Source of the DNA: Halolamina pelagica
Lineage (GTDB): Archaea > Halobacteriota > Halobacteria > Halobacteriales > Haloferacaceae
Assembly: GCF_900115675.1 (NCBI RefSeq)
Contig: NZ_FOXI01000004.1
Coordinates: 124,001 to 188,000, forward strand
Direction of reading: 5' to 3'
Length of the DNA: 64,000 bases
How positions within the stretch are numbered: position 1 is the first letter of the stretch; each line of letters opens with the position of its first letter. The translations under genes were made by a program, and so were the position numbers. Below, piece by piece: positions 43,553 through 53,093 of this stretch. The notes beneath the pieces are model-generated. The model searched no databases. It was not told the DNA's origin and saw only the letters and a list, made by a program, of their open reading frames with translations.

Positions 43553-43568
43553 TACTACGCGTGTAGTA
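43553..43568. promoter_or_regulatory. Candidate TrmB-type operator before the dehydratase gene
   Basis: TACTACGCGTGTAGTA has perfect 6-base arms TACTAC/GTAGTA around GCGT, 11-26 bases upstream of the dehydratase start and just after the aldolase stop. It also reads TACT-N7-TAGTA, close to the TACT-N7/8-GAGTA motif I recall for Halobacterium TrmB. The gene for a TrmB protein lies 1 kb away. A site this near the start would block or guide initiation. Confidence 0.55.
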
Positions 43569-43578
43569 ACCCTTCGTC

Positions 43579-44814
43579 ATGGTCGACTACTCACGGCTCC
43601 ACGACCCGAACGCGGAGTACACGATGCGGGAGCTCTCCGCCGAGACGATGGGCGCCACCGGCGAGCGCGGCGGCGGCCGGGACGTGGAGATCACCGACGT
43701 GCAGACGGCGATGGTCGACGGGAACTTCCCGTGGACGCTGGTGCGGATCTACACCGACGCCGGCGTCGCCGGCACTGGGGAGGCCTACTGGGGCGCCGGC
43801 GTCCCGGAACTGATCGAGCGCATGAAGCCGTTCCTGATCGGCGAGAACCCGCTGGACATCGACCGCCTCTACGAGCACCTGATCCAGAAGATGTCCGGCG
43901 AGGGATCGGTCGAGGGGGTCACCGTCACCGCCATCTCCGGCATCGAGGTGGCGCTGCACGACCTCGCGGGGAAGATCCTCGACCTGCCGGCGTACCAGCT
44001 ACTGGGGGGGAAGTACCGCGACGAGGTTCGAGTGTACTGTGACTGCCACACGGAGGAGGAAGCGGACCCCGAAGCCTGCGCCGACGAGGCCGAACGCGTC
44101 GTCGAGGAGCTCGGCTACGACGCGCTGAAGTTCGACCTCGACGTGCCCAGCGGCCACGAGAAGGACCGCGCGAACCGCCACCTCCGGCCGGGCGAGATCA
44201 GGCACAAGGTGGACATCGTCGAGGCCGTCACCGAGCGCGTCGAGGACCGCGCGGACGTGGCGTTCGACTGCCACTGGACGTTCTCCGGCGGCAGCGCCAA
44301 GCGCCTCGCCGAGAAGCTCGAACCGTACGACGTGTGGTGGCTCGAGGATCCCGTCCCGGCCGAGAACCTCGAGGTGCAGGCGGAGGTCACCAACTCCACG
44401 ACGACGCCGATCACCGTCGGGGAGAACCGCTACCGCGTGACCGAGCTCCGCCGACTGATCGAGGACCAGGCCGTCGACATCGTCGCGCCCGACCTGCCGA
44501 AGGTCGGCGGGATGCGCGAGACGCGGAAGATCGCCGACGTGGCCAACCAGTACTACGTCCCCGTGGCGATGCACAACGTCGCCTCGCCGATCGCCACCGT
44601 CGCGGCGGCCCACGTCGGCGCCGCGGTCCCGAACTCGCTAGCCGTCGAGTACCACTCCTACGAACTCGGCTGGTGGGAGGACCTGGTCGAGGAGGACGTG
44701 ATCGTCGACGGGACCATCGAAGTGCCCGAGAAGCCCGGCCTGGGCGTCACGCTCGACCTCGACACCGTCGAGGAACACTTGGTCGAGGGCGAGGAACTGT
44801 TCGATCCCGTATGA
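43579..44814 (+). CDS. Sugar-acid dehydratase (gluconate/xylonate type, enolase superfamily)
   Basis: A 411-residue protein of the mandelate racemase/muconate lactonizing group. Its start, [20 protein letters not shown], is very close to what I recall of Haloferax sugar-acid dehydratases. Metal ligands appear in [17 protein letters not shown] and [22 protein letters not shown] and [15 protein letters not shown] follow. It turns gluconate (or xylonate/galactonate) into a 2-keto-3-deoxy acid. The stop overlaps the KDG kinase start (ATGA). Substrate preference cannot be decided between gluconate and pentonates. Confidence 0.9.
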   Translation: MVDYSRLHDPNAEYTMRELSAETMGATGERGGGRDVEITDVQTAMVDGNFPWTLVRIYTDAGVAGTGEAYWGAGVPELIERMKPFLIGENPLDIDRLYEHLIQKMSGEGSVEGVTVTAISGIEVALHDLAGKILDLPAYQLLGGKYRDEVRVYCDCHTEEEADPEACADEAERVVEELGYDALKFDLDVPSGHEKDRANRHLRPGEIRHKVDIVEAVTERVEDRADVAFDCHWTFSGGSAKRLAEKLEPYDVWWLEDPVPAENLEVQAEVTNSTTTPITVGENRYRVTELRRLIEDQAVDIVAPDLPKVGGMRETRKIADVANQYYVPVAMHNVASPIATVAAAHVGAAVPNSLAVEYHSYELGWWEDLVEEDVIVDGTIEVPEKPGLGVTLDLDTVEEHLVEGEELFDPV

Positions 44815-45791
44815 GCCTGCCCGCCTTCGACGACGCCCCGGCGCCGACGCTCGCGACGTTCGGCGAGAGCATGCTCCGGTACAGCCCCCCGGCCGGCGAA
44901 CGGCTCGAGACGACCGACGACCTCGCGGTCCACGTCGGCGGCGCCGAGAGCAACGTCGCCGTCGCCGCGGGCCGACTCGGCTGCGAGGCGGCGTGGCTCT
45001 CCAAGCTCCCGGATTCGCCGCTCGGCCGCCGGGTCGAGCGCGGGGTTCGCGAACACGGCGTCGAGCCGGCCGTCGCGACCGGCGAGGGTCGCGTGGGGAC
45101 CTACTACCTCGAACCGGGCGGGAAACCCCGGGGCACCTCTGTCGTGTACGACCGTGCGGACGCCGCGGTTCGGACGGCGACCCCCGACGAACTCGCCGTC
45201 GACAGGATCCGCGCTGCCGACGCGTTCTACACCAGCGGGATCACGCCCGCGCTCTCGGACACGCTCGCGGAGACGACCGAGGAACTGCTCGCGGCGGCGG
45301 GCGACGCCGGGGCCACGCGTGCGTTCGACCTCAACTACCGTGGGAAGCTCTGGTCCCCGGACGCGGCAGCCGAGACGCTCCGGCCGCTGTTCGACCACGT
45401 CGACGTGCTGGTCGTCGCCGCGCGGGACGCCGCGACCGTGCTGGACCGGGATGCGGAACCCGAAACGGTCGCCCGAACCCTCGCCGCCGACTACGACTGC
45501 GAACTGGTCGTCGTCACCCGGGGCGACGCTGGGGCCGTTGCGGCACACAACGGCGACATCCACGAACAGGGCGCGCTGGAGACGGAGACGGCGGATCCGG
45601 TCGGCACGGGCGACGCGTTCGTCGGCGGGCTGCTGGCCAGCCGGCTGGCTGGCGGAACGGTTCCGGAAGCGCTGGAAGTCGCCGCGGCGACGGCGGCGCT
45701 GAAGCGGACCGTCGCGGGTGACGCTGCGGTGGTGACGCCCGACGAAGTGGCCGCGGTTCTCGACGGCGCCGACGGCGGGATCGACCGCTGA
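44811..45791 (+). CDS. kdgK: 2-keto-3-deoxygluconate kinase (PfkB family)
   Basis: A 326-residue PfkB-type kinase: [37 protein letters not shown] near the N-terminus, and [18 protein letters not shown] with the catalytic Asp and anion hole near residue 265. It makes KDPG from KDG, the hallmark step of the semi-phosphorylative Entner-Doudoroff pathway. The ATG at 44811 is inside the dehydratase stop, showing translational coupling. It is convergent with gfcR. Confidence 0.92.
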   Translation: MSLPAFDDAPAPTLATFGESMLRYSPPAGERLETTDDLAVHVGGAESNVAVAAGRLGCEAAWLSKLPDSPLGRRVERGVREHGVEPAVATGEGRVGTYYLEPGGKPRGTSVVYDRADAAVRTATPDELAVDRIRAADAFYTSGITPALSDTLAETTEELLAAAGDAGATRAFDLNYRGKLWSPDAAAETLRPLFDHVDVLVVAARDAATVLDRDAEPETVARTLAADYDCELVVVTRGDAGAVAAHNGDIHEQGALETETADPVGTGDAFVGGLLASRLAGGTVPEALEVAAATAALKRTVAGDAAVVTPDEVAAVLDGADGGIDR

Positions 45792-45806
45792 GACGGGCGT
45801 CGACGC

Positions 45807-46427
45807 TCAGTCGCCGTCGCCCACCCGGATCACCTGCAGCAGCGAGTACACCGGGACGCCGTCGACCTCGTCGAGCCCGTGTTTGTCCGCGAGCACGCCG
45901 CAGGCGACCGGTTCGCCGCCGCGGGCGCGGACGGCGTCGATCGTCTCCTGCATCGTCGTCCCCGAGGTGATGGTGTCGTCGACGATGTAGCAGTCCCGTT
46001 CGCGCACCTCCGCGAAGTTGCGGGAGAAGCCCCCCTCGAGGTCGTCGATGCTCCCCTCCTCCCACTGGTGCTTGCGGGGCGTGTAGGTGGCGAGGTCGGT
46101 ATCCAACTCCGTCGCGACCGTCGTCGCCAGCGGGCCGCCGGCCTTCTCGACGCCGACGGTCAGGTCCACGTCCTCGCCCTTCTTCGAGAGCAGGTCCGCG
46201 AGCGCCGCGGCGACGTGGCCCAGCCGGGCGGAGTCACGGCCGACCGCAGACCAGTCGACGTGGATGTCGCCCGGCCCGCCGCTCTGGACCGGCGTGGCGC
46301 CCGCCCGCTCGACCAGCCACGAGGCGGTCTCCCGGGAGACGTTGAGTTCGTCGGCGATCTCCCCCTTCGAGAAGCCCCGGTCGGCCAGCGATCGCGCGTC
46401 CTCGATCAGGTCGTCGACGTTCTTCAT
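45807..46427 (-). CDS. gfcR: GfcR: PRTase-like transcription regulator of sugar catabolism
   Basis: A 206-residue protein. The N-terminal helix-turn-helix (DRGFSKGEIADELNVSRETA, residues 17-36) is joined to an orotate-phosphoribosyltransferase-like domain with the PRPP loop IVDDTITSGTT (148-158). In Haloferax this architecture is GfcR, an activator of glucose and fructose breakdown genes. It follows gdh with an ATGA overlap, the same gene pair I recall from Haloferax. Longer open frame upstream encodes antisense Arg-rich residues and is rejected. It likely activates gdh, kdgK and the aldolase genes. Confidence 0.93.
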   Translation of the reverse strand: MKNVDDLIEDARSLADRGFSKGEIADELNVSRETASWLVERAGATPVQSGGPGDIHVDWSAVGRDSARLGHVAAALADLLSKKGEDVDLTVGVEKAGGPLATTVATELDTDLATYTPRKHQWEEGSIDDLEGGFSRNFAEVRERDCYIVDDTITSGTTMQETIDAVRARGGEPVACGVLADKHGLDEVDGVPVYSLLQVIRVGDGD

Positions 46428-47464
46428 GGCCCGATTTCGACCGCCGTCTTGATAACGTCGCGGTCCAGCGCCGCCTCGAACTCGCGGAGGGGGTAGACGT
46501 GCTCGGTGAACGCGTCGACGACCGAGGGCGGCAGGGAGTCGAGCCACTCGACGGCCCGCTCGAAGTGGCTGTACCCGGCGTTGACCGAGCCGATCACGGC
46601 CCGGTTGCCGACGACGAGTTCGCGGTGGCGTTCGCCGAGTTCCACCGACGCCTCGTGGTCGCCCGGCACCCCCAGCAGCGCTGCGACGCCGTTGGGCGCG
46701 AGCGCCGACACCGACTCGACGGCGTGTGGCGCGTGGCCGGTCGCCTCGACGACCAGGTCCATCGGCGCGTGTGCGGCGGGGACCTCGTCGACCGGGGTCT
46801 TCCGCGAGTCGACGTACGTCGCCCCGATCTCCCGGGCCAGTTCGACCGCGGGGTCGTCGCGGTCCCGGCGACCCAGACAGTACACCTCCTCGAACCGCTC
46901 GTCGAGGACTGGCAGCGTCAGCAGGCCGAGCGACCCCGTCCCGAGCACGAGCGCGCGGTCGCGCTCCCACGTGAACGGCTCGCGGGAGGCTTCGGCCAAC
47001 TCCAGCGCCTTCGCGGTGATCGACAGCGGTTCGACGAGGAAGCCCGCGGGCGCCAGCCGCTCGGGGAGCCGAAGGAGGTACTCGCTGGGCACGGCGACGA
47101 ACTCGGCCATGAACCCGTCGGCGCCGTCGATGCCGCACTCGACGGTCGCGTTCATCGGCGCCATGTCGGGCTCGCCCCGCCGGAAGTACTCGTTGTAGTC
47201 CCCCGGCGGCCGGCGGACGGTGGGAACGACCGGCTCGCCGGCCGAAAACGCCGTCCCGTTGGGGTCGGCGACGGTGCCGACGGCCTCGTGGCCCAGCACC
47301 ATCGCCCCCTCGGTGCCGCCGTGGTTGCCACCGACGACCTCGCGGTCGGTGCCGTCGACGCCGACCCGGTCGATCCGGACCAGCACCTCACCCGGACCCG
47401 GTTCCGGCCGCGGCCGGTCGACGAGCCGCGGCGACCCGTTCTCCTCGAGTACGACTGCGTCCAT
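46424..47464 (-). CDS. gdh: Glucose 1-dehydrogenase (zinc-containing MDR family)
   Basis: A 346-residue enzyme oxidising glucose to gluconolactone with NAD(P), first step of the pathway. It matches haloarchaeal glucose dehydrogenase closely: RIDRVGVDGTDREVVGGNHG with the catalytic-metal Asp in place of Cys, LGHEAVGTV, VPTVRRPPGDYNEYF, and ALVLGTGSLGLLTLPVLD as the cofactor loop. YCLGRRDRDDP suggests NADP preference. The start at 47464 (MDAVVLEENG) is chosen over one 21 codons earlier, in a Cys/Arg-rich segment. Overlaps gfcR by ATGA. Confidence 0.93.
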   Translation of the reverse strand: MDAVVLEENGSPRLVDRPRPEPGPGEVLVRIDRVGVDGTDREVVGGNHGGTEGAMVLGHEAVGTVADPNGTAFSAGEPVVPTVRRPPGDYNEYFRRGEPDMAPMNATVECGIDGADGFMAEFVAVPSEYLLRLPERLAPAGFLVEPLSITAKALELAEASREPFTWERDRALVLGTGSLGLLTLPVLDERFEEVYCLGRRDRDDPAVELAREIGATYVDSRKTPVDEVPAAHAPMDLVVEATGHAPHAVESVSALAPNGVAALLGVPGDHEASVELGERHRELVVGNRAVIGSVNAGYSHFERAVEWLDSLPPSVVDAFTEHVYPLREFEAALDRDVIKTAVEIGP

Positions 47465-47494
47465 GTCACCTCGTACCGCACACCTGCACAAAAC

Positions 47495-47516
47495 GTTTAT
47501 CCTATAGTGAGTAAAC
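47495..47516. promoter_or_regulatory. AT-rich divergent promoter between gdh and the HAD gene
   Basis: AAACGTTTATCCTATAG followed by TGAGTAAACTTTTG forms a small AT island; GTTTA and TAAAC arms flank a 12-base spacer. It lies 10-31 bases before the HAD gene ATG and 31-52 before gdh. It could carry TATA elements for both directions and a regulator site. Confidence 0.45.
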
Positions 47517-47525
47517 TTTTGAGCC

Positions 47526-48806
47526 ATGCGAAACCGCGACCGCCCCGGCGTCGACCACCGCGATCGGCTCGATCGGCTCTACGACGAGTTCGACACCGCG
47601 TCGATCCGCTCGCTGCGTGACTTCGTGGAGTTGTTCCCGCCGGTCGACTCCACCGCGGCGCTGGAGCGGTGGGAGACCGCCCGCGCGGACTTCGAGAGCC
47701 GCAACGCCCGCGTCGCCGACGCCTTCGGCGACTCCTACGCCGAGATCGCGGGCCGCGCGACCCGAGAGACGGCGGGGCGGGCCGTCGACCTCTGGGAGCG
47801 GGAGGGGCGTGCGGTCAACGCGCTCGTCCTGGACGTGGACGAGACGCTGCGCTCGGCGGGGGGAACGGACAACGAGATCCCCCGCGAGACGCTCCACCTG
47901 CTGACCGAGCTCCACGACGCCGGCGTCCCGATCGTCATCTGTACCGGGCAGACCCTGGAGAACGTGAAGGGGTTCCTCGTGCAGGGGCTGGGCAGCGAAC
48001 TCGTGCACTCGGGCGAGCTCTCGGTGGTGTACGAGGCCGGCAACGGCGTGTTCACGCCGGGGCACGGCTCCGACACCAAGCAGCTGCTCTACGAGGAGCT
48101 CGCGCCGTCGGTCCGGCGCGTGTTCGAGCAGGTGCGCTCGAGCGCGCTCGGGGAGGCGCCGACCGCGGTCGCACGCGGCTGTCACCTGCAGGGTAACGAG
48201 TTCAGCGTCACGCTCAAACCCAACCACGAGACCGGGAGCCACGAGGCGCGGGGGGTGATCGACGAGGCGCTGCGCCACCAGATCGACTCCCTCGGGCGAG
48301 CAGTCGCCGACGAGACGGGTATCGACGGCGACGCCGACAGCGACGCAACTGGGTGGGCCCGCGCGTACTACGCCGCCGCCGACGCCGAGATCGCCGCCGT
48401 GCTCGACCGCGTCGACGCCGCGGTGCCCGAGACGACGATCCCGGAGCCGGTCCGGGAGCTGTTCGAGCGCATCGACGTGGGCTACTACGAGGCCGACGCC
48501 GCGGAGATCACGTCGCTCGAACTCGACAAGGTGGCGGGCGTGGAGGCCGCCTTCGACGTGCTCGGCATCGACGACCCCTTCGCGTTGGTGCTGGGCGACT
48601 CCAAGTCCGACCTCCGGGTGATGGAGTGGGTCGACCACCACGACGCCGGCATCCCCGGCGCGCCCGAGCACGCCTCCGAGGTGGTGCTGGACCACGTCCG
48701 GGAGGCCGACGGCCTGCTGTTCGACCGCGGCGACGCCGGGACGCCCCTCCGGACGGTGCTGGCGCTGAACCAACTCGCAGCGATCGAGAAGACGGGCCGC
48801 CGCTGA
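47526..48806 (+). CDS. HAD-superfamily hydrolase, probable sugar phosphatase
   Basis: A 426-residue protein. After about 95 residues of helical N-terminus comes ALVLDVDETLRS with nucleophile Asp103 and Asp105, then VIVICTGQTLENVKG (motif II; the Thr in TGQ) and LGDSKSDLRVMEWVDHH (motif IV). The large cap between them suggests the Cof/IIB class acting on phosphorylated sugars. It is longer than most such phosphatases because of the N-terminal extension. Divergent from gdh and probably co-regulated; substrate unknown. Confidence 0.8.
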   Translation: MRNRDRPGVDHRDRLDRLYDEFDTASIRSLRDFVELFPPVDSTAALERWETARADFESRNARVADAFGDSYAEIAGRATRETAGRAVDLWEREGRAVNALVLDVDETLRSAGGTDNEIPRETLHLLTELHDAGVPIVICTGQTLENVKGFLVQGLGSELVHSGELSVVYEAGNGVFTPGHGSDTKQLLYEELAPSVRRVFEQVRSSALGEAPTAVARGCHLQGNEFSVTLKPNHETGSHEARGVIDEALRHQIDSLGRAVADETGIDGDADSDATGWARAYYAAADAEIAAVLDRVDAAVPETTIPEPVRELFERIDVGYYEADAAEITSLELDKVAGVEAAFDVLGIDDPFALVLGDSKSDLRVMEWVDHHDAGIPGAPEHASEVVLDHVREADGLLFDRGDAGTPLRTVLALNQLAAIEKTGRR

Positions 48807-48813
48807 CCGCTCG

Positions 48814-50181
48814 TTACCACTCCGTCAGCGCGCCCCGGCCGTGGAAGTGCGTGAGCACGACCGCGAAGGTGATCGCGCCCGTCACGGCGAACGCGCCGCC
48901 GACGTAGAACACCGTCTCGATGCCGTACCGGCTCCAGAGCCACCCGGCCATCATCGGCCCGAGCACGCTGCCGGGCCGCCAGACGAGTTCGCGGATGCCG
49001 AAGCTGGCGGCGATGCCGCCCTCGTCGGCGCCCTCGTCGGCGAACAGCGCCATGCTCGCGGGTTCGCGGAACGCGTCGACGACGCCGAGCAGGCCGTTGA
49101 TGACGAGCAGCGGAACGAACGCCGGGCCGAGCTTCCCGAGCAGCGAGTAGCCCGCGCCGACCCCGGTCAGGTCGCTGAGCAGTGACGGCACGATCAGCTC
49201 GTAGCTCCCCGGGAGGCCGACTGCCGTGCCGATGGCCGGCGTGAACGGGACCGCGAGCGCGACCAGCCCGTAGGCACCGCCGCCGGCGAACACGAACAGC
49301 GACCGACCGTAGCCGTCCGAGAGCCGGCCGGTGAACGGCTGGCAGAGCATGTTCGTCAGCTTCTCGGCGACGAGGACGAAGGCGACCGCGAGCCCGGCGT
49401 AGGCCAGTCCGCCCCGGGCCGCCGAGACGCCGGCGTAGATGGCCACCCACGAGCGGACGACGGTCACCGCGACGGCGTACTGCGCGCGAAAGGAGGTCAG
49501 CGTGATGATGCGCTTGTTGAGCGCCAAGCCGGAGAAGGGGTTGCCGTACGAGCGCGTCTCGTCGGCCGGGAGGTAGAGCCAGACGCCCGCCAGGCCGAGC
49601 GCGAAGGAGACGACGATGACCGTGTAGATCGGCGTGAACCCGACGACTTGGTAGAGCCCGCCGGCGATGATCATCCCGAGGATCGACGCCAGAAAGCGCA
49701 CGGAGTTTGCCTTCCCGATGGCGTTGGCGCGCTCGCCGTGGTCGGCGAGTTCGCCGACGAGCGAGAGCGTCATCAGCCCCGAGCCGGTGACGGCGGCGCC
49801 CTGCAGCGCGCGGACGCCGATGAACGCCGTGCTGTCGGCGAAACTCGTCGCCAGCTCGATGCCGAACATCGACGCCGCGGCGACGGCGACCGCGTCGCCG
49901 ATGGGTTGGACGTTCGCGAACGCGACGTAGGCAACCACGCTCACGCTCAGCACCGCGAGCAGTACCTTCTTCTTGTCGTACCGGTCGCCCGCCCACGCCA
50001 GCGGGATCACCACGATCGTCTGTGCCAGCGTAAAGCCCGTGATGAACAGCCCGCCCATGAAGTCCGAGGCGTTGAGCACCTCGATGTAGAACGGGATCAA
50101 CAGCGCGAGCGTCGAGTAGCCGAAGCCCGTGGCGAACCGCGAGAGGTAGAGCGACCAGAACTGCAGCCGTTCCTCGTTCAC
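48814..50181 (-). CDS. MFS transporter
   Basis: A 455-residue protein with 12 membrane helices. The loop 2-3 motif is WAGDRYDKKKVLLAVLS (GDRxDKKK), repeated after helix 8 as FTGRLSDGYGRSLFVF. N-terminus MNEERLQFWSLYLSRFATGFGYSTL. It is a drug or metabolite exporter or a sugar transporter; substrate cannot be inferred. Convergent with the HAD gene, seven bases apart. Confidence 0.87.
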   Translation of the reverse strand: MNEERLQFWSLYLSRFATGFGYSTLALLIPFYIEVLNASDFMGGLFITGFTLAQTIVVIPLAWAGDRYDKKKVLLAVLSVSVVAYVAFANVQPIGDAVAVAAASMFGIELATSFADSTAFIGVRALQGAAVTGSGLMTLSLVGELADHGERANAIGKANSVRFLASILGMIIAGGLYQVVGFTPIYTVIVVSFALGLAGVWLYLPADETRSYGNPFSGLALNKRIITLTSFRAQYAVAVTVVRSWVAIYAGVSAARGGLAYAGLAVAFVLVAEKLTNMLCQPFTGRLSDGYGRSLFVFAGGGAYGLVALAVPFTPAIGTAVGLPGSYELIVPSLLSDLTGVGAGYSLLGKLGPAFVPLLVINGLLGVVDAFREPASMALFADEGADEGGIAASFGIRELVWRPGSVLGPMMAGWLWSRYGIETVFYVGGAFAVTGAITFAVVLTHFHGRGALTEW

Positions 50182-50255
50182 ACGCCGACTGCGTGTGACC
50201 CCCGAAAAGACGTTTCGTTTCGATACGCGGGACTACCGGGCGCCGGTGCTGCAGT

Positions 50256-50262
50256 AAAAAAA
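50256..50262 (-). terminator. T7 tract after the PGF-CTERM gene
   Basis: Minus-strand CCGGTTTTTTTAC lies 16 bases past the stop of the surface-protein gene, the only seven-T run I noticed in this part of the window; it fits an archaeal U-tract terminator. Confidence 0.55.
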
Positions 50263-50277
50263 CCGGTATCGGCGGCG

Positions 50278-51240
50278 TTACTCGCGGCGAGCGACGAAGC
50301 CGACGCCGATCAGTGCGATCAGGGCGGCGACGACGCCGAAGCCGGGCGCCGAGGTGGTCGTTTCGGTCGAGGTGTCAGTCGGGGTTTGGGTGCCCGTGGC
50401 CTGGGCCGTGCCCGTCCACGTCTCGTTCAGCCCCGCCTCCTCGGAGGTGATGCTGATCGTGTACTCCTCGTTCGCCTCGAAGGTGAAGAAGGAGAACTGG
50501 CCGGTCGCGCGACCGTTCCGGTTGACGGTGACCTGCGTCGTGGTCTCGGCGCCGGTGTCGTCGCCGGTACCGGAGACCAGCGAGAACGTCAGCGAGGTGC
50601 CGGGCGCGAGCGTGGTCGCGACCTGGTAGTTGACGACCTGGCCGGCGGGCGCCTCGCTCACACCGTCGAGGAAGTTGACCTTGGGTTCGACGACGCCGAA
50701 CGTGGCGGTGCGGGTGTAGTTCTCGCCGTCGGTGACAGCGTCGGTCAGCGTCGCCGACGCGGTGAAGCTGTCACCGACCTCGGCGGCTGCGGTGCCGTTG
50801 CCCTGCTGGAACGTCGTCTCGTCGAGGTCGACGGCGACGTAGACGGCGTTCTCGGTGGCGTCGACGGCGACGCCCTCGGTGTCGGCGGCGGCGTCGAGCG
50901 TCTTCGCGGACTCGTCGGTGCCGACGCTGCTCTCGGTCTGCTGGAGCGAGACCTCGAGCTCGTCGCCCAGGAGCGTGCCGTCGTCGTCGGCCTCGGCGGG
51001 CACGCCGGAAGCGTTGAGCCGGAGGACGACGACGTCGCTGGCGGCGACGATGCTGTTGGTCGGGTCGGACTGGCTGCCGGCCTCGGCGGCGGCGGAGGCG
51101 GAGGTGGTCGCCGGCGCCGTGGTCACCGTGAGGTCACCGACGGCGTCCGATCCGACCGGTGCGGTCGCGGCCGCCGCGGGGGCGACGGCTGCGAGAAGCA
51201 GTACGAACGCGAGCGAGAGCGCAGTGTACCGTGTGTTCAT
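50278..51240 (-). CDS. Secreted surface glycoprotein with PGF-CTERM anchor signal
   Basis: A 320-residue exported protein. A Sec signal (LSLAFVLLLAAVAPAAAATA) opens it. A Thr/Ser/Ala-rich beta region follows with N-glycosylation sequons NAS, NGT, NYT and NET, then a Thr-rich stalk (TQTPTDTSTETTT) and the C-terminal PGFGVVAALIALIGVGFVAR-type PGF-CTERM, cut and lipid-linked by archaeosortase A. The middle (FFTFEANEEYTISITSEE) resembles the BGTF surface domain of haloarchaeal S-layer proteins, but this is a weak match. AglB of this window is the probable glycosyltransferase. A T7 tract follows. Confidence 0.87.
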   Translation of the reverse strand: MNTRYTALSLAFVLLLAAVAPAAAATAPVGSDAVGDLTVTTAPATTSASAAAEAGSQSDPTNSIVAASDVVVLRLNASGVPAEADDDGTLLGDELEVSLQQTESSVGTDESAKTLDAAADTEGVAVDATENAVYVAVDLDETTFQQGNGTAAAEVGDSFTASATLTDAVTDGENYTRTATFGVVEPKVNFLDGVSEAPAGQVVNYQVATTLAPGTSLTFSLVSGTGDDTGAETTTQVTVNRNGRATGQFSFFTFEANEEYTISITSEEAGLNETWTGTAQATGTQTPTDTSTETTTSAPGFGVVAALIALIGVGFVARRE

Positions 51241-51490
51241 GGTTGGGTGGGGCCCAGCCCCGCTCGCCGAGACGGGTGTCCGGGTGCGTCAGCGGACGCT
51301 GTGGGGTGCGACGCCGTACGGAGGGCGAGCGGGGCGGAGCCGGACCGAGTAAATCGGCCGCTGTCCCCTGATTCGTGAGGACGAACTAAACGGTTCCCTT
51401 CCGGACGCCGTCTGGTAGGCGTTAACTGGACTGTATCGGCAGGTTTTGCCGAGCCAGTAGTTTCACGGCGCCGCCGGCCGACCCGTCCCC

Positions 51491-53014
51491 ATGACGATCT
51501 TCTGGCATCGCCGCGACCTGCGGGCGAGTGACAACCGGGGGCTGGCGGCGGCCGCCGCCGACGGCGACACGGTGCCGGTGTTCGTCTTCGACGACGCCGT
51601 CCTCGACCACGCCGGCGACGCGCGGGTCCGGTTCATGCTCGACTCGCTCGCGGAACTCCGTGAGGCGTACCGCGAGCGCGGGAGCGACCTCGTCGTCGCC
51701 CGGGGGGACCCAGCCGAACTGCTCCCCGCGCTGGCGGCGGCCGTCGACGCCGAGGCGGTCCACTGGAACGCTGACTACTCCGGACTGGCACAGGAGCGCG
51801 ACGCGCGGGTCGAGGACGCGCTCGCCGACGCCGGCGTCGCCGCCGAGACCCACCACGACGCGGTGCTCCACGAACCCGGGACGATCCGCACCAACGCGGG
51901 GGAGCCGTACTCGGTGTACACGTACTTCTGGAAGAAGTGGCGCGACCGCGAGAAGCCCGACCCGTTCCCGGCGCCCGACAGCGGTGACCTCGCGGACGGC
52001 GACGCGCTCGCGGCGGGCGAGCTCGCCGACGCCCTCGCGGGCGAGTTCGACATCGACGACGCGCTCCGTTCGGACCTGCCGTCGATCGAGGACCTCGGCT
52101 TCGGGGAGCCGGAGGCCGACGTGCAAGCCGGCGGAACCGCGGCCGCACACGACCGCCTCGAGAGCTTCCGTGACGAGCCCGTCTTCAGCTACGAGGCCGA
52201 TCGCGAGTACCCCGCCCGGGCGGGGAGCTCCCGGCTCTCCCCGCACCTCAAGTTCGGGACGATCGGCATCCGGACGGTGTACGAGGCGACCGAGGCGGCG
52301 ATGGCCGACGCGAGAGAGCGGGACGAGCGGACCGACGACGACTCCGAAACGGAGGACGACGAACTGGGGCCCGCCGCATCGAGCGTCGAGACGTTCCAGT
52401 CCCAACTGGCCTGGCGGGAGTTCTACGCACAGGTGCTCTACTTCAACCCCGAGGTCGTCTCACAGAACTACAAGGAGTACGAGGAGCCGATCCAGTGGCG
52501 CGACGATCCCGAGGAACTCGCGGCGTGGAAGGCCGGCGAGACCGGCTACCCCATCGTCGACGCCGGGATGCGCCAGCTCCGCGACGAGGCGTGGATGCAC
52601 AACCGCGTGCGCATGATCGTCGCCTCGTTCCTCACGAAGGACCTGCTGATCGACTGGCGCGCGGGGTACGACCACTTCCGGGAACACCTCGCGGACCACG
52701 ACACCGCCAACGACACCGGCGGCTGGCAGTGGGCGGCGTCGACGGGCACCGACGCCCAGCCCTACTTCCGGATCTTCAACCCGGCCACGCAGGGCGAGCG
52801 CTACGACCCGGACGCCGAGTACATCCGGGAGTACGTGCCGGAGCTCCGGGGCGTCGACGCCGACGCGATCCACGACTGGCCGGACCTGACCGACGAGGAG
52901 CGTACCGAACTCGCGCCCGACTACGCCGACCCCATCGTCGACCACGGCGAGCGCCGGGAGCAGGCGCTGGCGATGTACAAGCGAGCGAGGGGGGAGGAGC
53001 CGGACGAGGCCTAA
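51491..53014 (+). CDS. phr: Deoxyribodipyrimidine photolyase (cryptochrome/photolyase family)
   Basis: A 507-residue flavoprotein repairing UV pyrimidine dimers with blue light. It has the Rossmann antenna domain (IFWHRRDLRASDNRGL, residues 3-18) and the FAD domain: GSSRLSPHLKFGTIGIRTV, LAWREFYAQVL, YPIVDAGMRQLRDEAWMHNR, and WQWAASTGTDAQPYFRIFNP near the end, all diagnostic of class I CPD photolyases. An acidic insertion (residues 280-295) is a halophilic trait. It lies divergent from the PGF-CTERM gene. Confidence 0.95.
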   Translation: MTIFWHRRDLRASDNRGLAAAAADGDTVPVFVFDDAVLDHAGDARVRFMLDSLAELREAYRERGSDLVVARGDPAELLPALAAAVDAEAVHWNADYSGLAQERDARVEDALADAGVAAETHHDAVLHEPGTIRTNAGEPYSVYTYFWKKWRDREKPDPFPAPDSGDLADGDALAAGELADALAGEFDIDDALRSDLPSIEDLGFGEPEADVQAGGTAAAHDRLESFRDEPVFSYEADREYPARAGSSRLSPHLKFGTIGIRTVYEATEAAMADARERDERTDDDSETEDDELGPAASSVETFQSQLAWREFYAQVLYFNPEVVSQNYKEYEEPIQWRDDPEELAAWKAGETGYPIVDAGMRQLRDEAWMHNRVRMIVASFLTKDLLIDWRAGYDHFREHLADHDTANDTGGWQWAASTGTDAQPYFRIFNPATQGERYDPDAEYIREYVPELRGVDADAIHDWPDLTDEERTELAPDYADPIVDHGERREQALAMYKRARGEEPDEA

Positions 53015-53093
53015 CGGTTCTCACATCGCCACGGCATCACGCTTCCTGCAGCGACCTGTCGGTCGCTGCCGGGCGCGCGCCGAGGCTGGCTCG

